A stretch of DNA of 64,000 bases from Isoetes taiwanensis (taxonomy: Eukaryota; Streptophyta; Lycopodiopsida; Isoetales; Isoetaceae), in the NCBI GenBank assembly GCA_021234155.1, contig JAJEKV010000002.1, forward strand, positions 40,475,841 to 40,539,840, read 5' to 3'. Of this stretch, positions 58,180 through 64,000 are shown in pieces. How positions within the stretch are numbered: position 1 is the stretch's first letter; each line of letters begins with the position of its first letter. Made by a program: the position numbers and the translations under genes. The notes beneath the pieces are model-generated. The model searched no databases, was not told the DNA's origin, and worked only from the letters and a program-made list of their open reading frames with translations.

Positions 58180-60381
58180 ATCTTTTGATCTCATCCGCTT
58201 CATCAACCGGTAGATGTTGAAATATGTACACGTAAATTTTTACAATATCTTTAGCATGCCTCGCCTTGCACACCATTGGGTTTGAGTTGTTCCTACTTAG
58301 CAGCCTTTTGATAACAAAGATCTCGCGACCATCATGTTCACCTTTACCATGAGCAAGCAAAGTAGTTCCACACTATTTCCTTTGTCATTCATTGTGAAGT
58401 AATCGGCTTAAGGAAAAAAAAAGGTTTTCCCTCGACTTGAATTGTGATGAGCAGCCATCACTCCAAACCCAATGCTTCTCATACTCTATTTCCTTTTAAG
58501 CCATGCAACATGCTTTTGTAGGCGTTGTTCCACAAATAATGAGTCATGCACTTTATCATCAAAATGTAAAAGTGAGTCTCTTTTATGATCTTCCTACCAT
58601 TGTTGAGTCTATTCCTGATCTGCCTCCAATCTTCTGTTTTTTTTTTCTTCTTTGACGTCTTCTTTCTTCGTCCCAAGACAGAACAGAATATCAAAGACTT
58701 TGTCATGTCTATATGTTATGTGAACAAGTATAGAAACTTGGTCAGATGCCGCTGCATTGTTCCGGGCTCATTCCGGATCTTGATGCTGTAATTTTCTCTG
58801 AAAGTCAATAACGTATACAATTGTATTTCCCGGAAATGATGACACACACCGCTTAAAACCGATTGGTTCGCAATGTGCTATGTAATTGTGTGGAACAAAA
58901 TCTGATATTACCTTCTTTTCACATCCTCTTGAAACTCTTTGGGACTTCCCTCTCAGACTAATCTCAAGACAGGTTTGTACCCTCAAAGCCTTCTTGGGTC
59001 CCCCGAATTCTCCATCCCGTCCATGTTGCTTTTCAAATGTCTTCCAAGTAACTAGTGATGAACCCATGCCATCCATTTCCCCGTGGACATTTTCTAATTC
59101 TATCCAACCCACATTTTTACACGCCAACATCAAAGCGCTTATGATCAAACCACTCTCATCATCACCTTTGTCGCACCACTTGTCTCCATAAATCACCGGT
59201 GCACTTGATTGTATGCCCTTGGTCGCACATTCTCGGGCCGGGCCCACAAATCTCACAAAGGGCAGCTGTAATTGTCATGAACTCCACCCGATTTTCTCAG
59301 TTGCCTAACTCGCGATGATGTATTCCTCCAAATTCAAGCGGTAGATGCAACAAAGATGTATGCCTCACATCCTCCTTACAAACCTCGGTTTCAACCTCTC
59401 AAAAGTCCTCAGAATGCAATTTTTGATATGAGGATTCTCCTCTCTAAACCCGAGGTAGAATTGCAAATCAAGAAAATCGCAGGAATGCCAAATAAATGCT
59501 ACATATAATGAACCCTACAATATAGGATGAATACTTACTTGGCTGACTTCAAGAAGGTGAATTGGATGTTCCATCTTTTATTCCCTCGCTCTCTCCTCGA
59601 TACATACCTCCTCACGCCTTTTCTGTATGGAGAAACTCTTTGTATTTTCGCCAGTCTTAACTTGATAACAAAATTTCTATTGTAATCTCCAATATACATC
59701 CATCCGCTTCTCCTCCCCAACATTGAGCAAGGTCCTTCCCTTTGTTAGCTTTGCACCCTTCTTTGAAAAAGCATTTGCAAATTGTTTTTCCTGATGCCGA
59801 AAGCAATTTGACGACCGCTTGATTCAATGGGTTTGACACCATTTGTACCTCTGGTCCGCCATTATCGGGGTGGACTTCCTTTGCAATCTAAGCATGTCAT
59901 GATTCCTCTCAAACTTATGTTCTTGCATTGTTTCCTTCAAATTTTTCACCATTTGCTCGGCCATAGTAACCTGCTTAGATTTCTTTTTAGAAGCAATTGG
60001 TAAATCCCTTGCTGTCTCCAAAGAAGACTCCGTCAAGGATAATGCCTTTGTCATTATCATCAACATTTGTACTAATTTTGGTTGAATACTTCCTCGCTTT
60101 CTCCCTGAAATTCTCTTATTCTCATGGTCAATGGGCCCTTTCACTTTCTTATTCTCCTTTGAAGGCTTGATCTTAGAAGGGGAAATTCTTCTTCATTGCT
60201 ACCTTTTTTGCATACACCTCCGGCTTAATCTCTCCCTTCCTTGCATCAATGGCTCAGAATTGAACTGTGGAGAGAATTCAGTTTCATCTATCCCAGATTT
60301 CTGTATTGCAAAATTGGTGGAGGGCAAATTGCTTGAATTTGCTTGCTCGTGCAATTTTTGAAACAATTGTCCCTCCATTTT
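58180..60381 (-). CDS. Multi-exon minus-strand gene, unrecognised
   Basis: A Met at 60381 opens M-E-G-Q-L-F-Q-K-L-H-E-Q-A-N-S-S. The frame is nearly continuous, with a few shifts, through a basic, coiled-coil-prone region (N-L-K-E-T-M-Q-E-H-K-F-E-R-N, about 59920) to about 59560. A further exon starts after an acceptor (GACAATTACAG at about 59268) and encodes 160 residues with G-D-K-W-C-D-K-G-D-D-E-S-G-L-I and D-F-V-P-H-N-Y-I-A-H-C-E-P-I-G-F, ending near 58770. Smaller segments follow to 58180 (I-V-K-I-Y-V-Y-I-F-Q-H-L-P). I know no family with these motifs. It abuts a LINE at 60.4 kb and lies 2.5 kb from the second transposon copy, so it could be transposon cargo or a host gene. Confidence 0.45.
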
Positions 60382-60399
60382 GCTTTTGAATTAAGATAT

Positions 60400-62560
60400 G
60401 GTTAGCCCGCCATCCACTCTAATATGGCGGGCTACTTCGCATTCATGCAGCCCGCATCTCAAAACAAGCCTTTTCATGATTCTTCTCAAATTGCCATTTG
60501 ATCTCAAGGCCAATTAAGCATGTCAATTGATCATCACGCACCGCCGTGGTTTAAAACACGCCGATTTTAAGCACTTGTAAGCGCGCCCTACGCAGGATTT
60601 TCGCACCCGACCGATTTTGCACCCATGACGGTATCATATGCGCCTTTAAAATCTACAAAAGCAGCAATACAAGTCCTCGCCGCCATTCTGGCTTTGCCTC
60701 CATCAACACTCTAAAGTGAAGATATGGCGCCCGCCGTGGGAGTGAGCCGGGCTTAAAGCCCGCCTCGCCAATTGCCTCCGCGACCCCGCCCTCCCTCGCC
60801 CACTTAGTGAGTTTCTCATCTCCACCACCTCCAGAGCTTTGTAAACATCGAAGCACTATAATCATCCGGTAATTCGTTGCCATTCAGATACCCTTTATGA
60901 ACAGAACAACCTTACTAACCATCCACTCCCTCGGAGCCCCCTCCCCAAAGCCTCCTTTAATGATCACCGCCGTGTCCCCTACCACGATGGCTAATCCATT
61001 TCAAATCGGGCATGAGGTAATCCCCTTGAAATTTTTTGCCTTTGCCATTCGCCAGATGCTCGAGATCTCGCTAACATCCTCCCCGCATGAGCCGCAAAGA
61101 CAAACCACTGATGGACCCCGGTGATTAAAGGGGGTCATGGGTGTTAATCCCCAAAGTGCATCCATTGCCCACAATATTAAAAGTCACTGGGCGCTTAAAA
61201 TAGTTAAAACCTTACTAAAAAGCTTTTGGTCGCCATGAGCATGCTCGAACAAGCCCCTGAAGTTTCTGCCATGTATCTCCCCTTTTTGGCTTTTAGGAAG
61301 AGCTTTATAGTCTTGCGTGGTCTGGTGGGTCGCGAATTGTGGGATCTATGATCAAGCCGCAAATTGGCTCTTTTTAGAGCCTTTGAATCAGCATCAAAAC
61401 CACGCGGTTCTCGTGAAAATGCGCTTGTTGTTCTTCTTGAGGGGCCCTTCATTACAAAGGAAGCAAAAGAAGAAATCGCAGTAGCGCCTCACCGCCCATG
61501 CACACCCGCCTTTGCAAGGGGTGTAGAAGTTATCAAACCCCCTCGTGAACTCCTCGCACCAACAGAGATTCATACCGGCCCCTCGGCTCGATAAGCGGAT
61601 GTATGGTAATCCTCCACGCCTTTGGCGTCTCCACTATTGAGTGCTCCCAATTCGGGCCAGGACATAAAGTGGGTAGTGATCCATAAAGCCTCATCATCCC
61701 TCGCTTGTGCCAATGGAGAAGTGTGTAACCATGTCAAGTGTCGCCATCGAGCGAAGGTAATCCAACACACTAGCTCCCCTATCCCGCTTATCACCTCGGC
61801 GGCAACATTCCCCTCGAAAGTGTACAAATTACCATGTCAAAAACCCGGGCAGAAGCCGACCAGCCGCCAAATGGTCTAGCCACCATATCCCCGGAGTGCC
61901 GCGGTATGCCGTAATAGCGGGCGTCTCCCAAAGCCAAAGATAGCAGCATTAGCTTGCCGCCAAGTCACCGACCGCAATCGCTACGGCATTTGAAAGCATT
62001 GAAATCTTCCTAGGCAAAGCACCCCGCCCCTCGCCAGTTTATAGCGGTCTATGTCATCATACGCCTTTATATACCGCATCCGACATCCTCGTGTTCCGGC
62101 GATCATGTACCCGGTAGAACTTAGAGCCCGTGATGGGGAATGTAGCAGCTAGCAAGAAACAATGGGACATGACCATGCTCTAATACCATTACCCACATGT
62201 AGCTGCTAAATGCATCGACTTCGGTGGTGATCTTGCATGCCATATGCCCCCTAAAGTAGCAAGCAAGTTCCACCATACCCGTCCGCCATGGCGCCATTAG
62301 GCAAAGTGAGAAATGCCGATATCCTTGAATGTTCCGGGTAATCGATGCCCTTCATACTCCCATGTTCCCCGGGTAGAAAACGATGTCCATGTTCCGTCAA
62401 GGATCCATTATCTGCCACCGCCTTTCCGCCACGGAAGCCCCTACAATTTCGGGGAAACAAATGTGTAGATTACTTTCCCCTATGTGCCGCACGCGGCCCC
62501 ATCCATCAGTGCCTCGAGGACGCCGCTGAACATTTAGCATGTTTTTTTTTTAAGGAGAGG
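60400..62560 (-). mobile_element. Decayed LINE (endonuclease plus reverse transcriptase)
   Basis: On the minus strand, from high to low coordinates, there is an endonuclease-like stretch with L-A-S-C-Y-I-P-H-H-G (about 62140) and D-F-N-A-F (about 62005). An RT region follows with N-Y-R-M-I-I-V-L (about 60870), G-E-A-G-F-K-P-G (about 60760) and C-I-A-A-F-V-D-F-K-G-A-Y-D-T-V (60620-60670, RT motif A). The order EN then RT fits an APE-type LINE. It differs from the LINE in the 6-kb units. The frame is broken throughout and motif C is not seen, the sequence ending near 60400 next to another gene. Confidence 0.55.
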
Positions 62561-62889
62561 TTGATCATATTACTTGGGTAATCATCTTCATTTTTCATAA
62601 ATGAAATTACAAATTTATTATGGGGCAAGAGTGCCTTTTGTGCAAAACATAATTGACTTACATATCCCTATAATAAAAGCAATAATCGATGGGAATATTT
62701 GCATGCACTAACCATTTACTTAATCACAATTATTTACTTACTAATCACAAAGCATATCCACACAACACATAAAAGTTATAAGAACTTAGTTATTTTATGC
62801 ACAATCAACACATAACAACCAACACATAACAACCATTGACATTAATGTCTTAACACATAACTACCATTGACATTAATTAACATAACCAA
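62561..62889. other. AT-rich spacer with short tandem words
   Basis: Direct repeats of AACACATAACAACCA and ACCATTGACATTAAT lie at 62805-62890. No gene. Confidence 0.6.
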
Positions 62890-64000
62890 ACCATCATTCA
62901 ATTAAATTGGGATTATGTCTTAATTTTGGGATAAATTTTATATTGCACTTTTAGTAACTTTGTTAAATTCACTTTTAGTAACTTTGTTGCCCTTAGACTA
63001 GAATAGACGCTAACATATAATCACACACGGAATATAAACTCACACCTTAACTTCAAATTATAAAATCATATATCATGGAACTCAAGTAGTACACAACTTT
63101 TATTAACTATAGAAAAGATACATAGTAATTGTTTTTCATTTTTCCACTAGCATCCCCAAGGATATGAGAACCTTATTCCTTACATCCCCGGTATTGTAAC
63201 TCTCGCCGCTTTTACTAGGAATAGTTTTTGAGTCCACGAGTACAATACTTTTCAACGCCTAGCCAAAGATCGTGATCACTTGGATTTCTCCTCCACCTCT
63301 TTGTCCAACAATCAATATCTTTCTTTATCTGTGACATTACTCAACCGATGTACCGACACCACCATTCCACGCCAAGACCTTATTGAAGCAACATCACCTT
63401 CTTTCTTTGCAAATATCCGAGATAGTCCATCCCAACCACAATCGGATAGGTCTCTAGATCCGCCGGTTTTACTACTACAAATTGGTGGCACTCCACGTCA
63501 AGAGAAGGTTCATAATAATCCATGCCTAGATATTTTGGCCTATCCTTCTTAGGACCAACATAGTGTTTATCGATTGAGGAGGAGCATATGCCTTCACAAT
63601 GCTACTAATGGTACCATCATCTTCACAAAGACCACCAATGTTTTCCACTTACTTTTAGGGAACCACCCTTCTTTTCAGCTCTTTCCGAGGATGTGTCTAC
63701 CCCATCCAACAAGTTGATCACCTTCTTCCAATAATCTATCAATGCACGATTAGTCTCATCTGAATTAGTTTGCCAATGCTTGATGTAGTCATTGATGCCA
63801 TCCTTAGTCAATCCCAATTGCTTGACTTCTTCGGGCTGGTTTTAGAGCTTTGGTTGACCAGAGGTATCATAGGCTTGCCATTTGCATCCCCTCGTACAAA
63901 TTTCTCGCCCCCCACCTCTCCACCTCTCCTCCAAGGTCTCATTTTCCATTGCATGATTGAATCCCTTCTCTCACCCAAAAGTGAATTGAAGAGGTCTAGA
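62890..64000. mobile_element. Second copy of the 13.2-kb transposon, left end only
   Basis: This starts with the same ACCATCATTCAATT terminus and aligns with 17570-18690 throughout. It continues beyond the window. The left flank (CATAACCAA) differs from the LINE flank of the first copy, which shows a separate insertion. Confidence 0.9.
63440..64000 (-). CDS. DUF7869 transposase-like protein, C-terminal part of copy 2
   Basis: The minus-strand frame 63623-63817 reads G-L-T-K-D-G-I-N-D-Y-I-K-H-W-Q-T-N then R-A-L-I-D-Y-W-K-K-V-I-N-L-L-D-G-V and K-V-S-G-K-H-W-W. It runs without the break seen in the same place in copy 1 (18.35-18.5 kb). The catalytic region lies outside the window. It is useful for judging which differences in copy 1 are real. 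Confidence 0.65.

Noticed and set aside
60897-61879. Plus-strand ORFs of 75-85 codons
   Set aside because: They are antisense to the decayed LINE, whose EN and RT motifs are on the minus strand.

Overview
The window looks like repeat-dominated nuclear DNA of a land plant. The signs are plant-type LINEs with the F-A-D-D reverse-transcriptase box, TIR DNA transposons with short target-site duplications (TSDs), genes split by GT-AG introns and long AT-rich spacers. A lineage with a large genome, perhaps a fern, lycophyte or bryophyte, is a guess from the families present and is not proven. I see no rRNA, tRNA or CRISPR array, and no clearly intact single-copy host gene.

Layout. 1-17.17 kb holds three tandem copies of a ~6-kb unit. 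Each unit carries a TAGAA pentanucleotide array, a 1.43-kb TIR element and part of a LINE reverse transcriptase. In the third unit the LINE continues past the duplicated part and is split by the main feature, a 13,164-bp DNA transposon at 17570-30733. This element has 31-bp perfect terminal inverted repeats and a 6-bp TSD (TGGTTA). It carries a DUF7869-type transposase-like gene on the minus strand. Its remaining ~10 kb holds apparent cargo: a small helical ORF, a DUF8039-like exon, an intron-containing DGQHR/ParB-like gene, and two copies of a NIF/FCP1-type HAD phosphatase-like gene. Two families of short palindromes are scattered through the introns and spacers of this cargo. The LINE 3' end resumes at 30734 and is followed by two tandem copies of the same 3' end.

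33.4-41.5 kb is mostly AT-rich spacer with small TIR elements. 41.5-52.2 kb contains LTR-retroelement fossils and a 3.9-kb TIR element (47488-51412), of which 35053-35715 is a short internally deleted relative. 52.7-55.3 kb holds a decayed coiled-coil/RING-like gene followed by a third NIF-type phosphatase fragment. 56.2-60.4 kb holds minus-strand coding segments that I do not recognise. 60.4-62.5 kb is a decayed EN-RT LINE on the minus strand. At 62890 a second copy of the 13-kb transposon family begins and runs off the window.

How the parts relate. The DUF7869 gene is the best candidate mover of the 13-kb element; the other genes inside look like passengers. The second copy at the right edge shows that the family is multicopy.

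Quality caveat. Near-identical tandem copies differ mainly at CAG/CTG/CCGG sites, a pattern that suggests uncorrected long-read errors at methylated CHG sites. Many apparent frameshifts may therefore be technical, and intactness of genes cannot be judged from this sequence alone.
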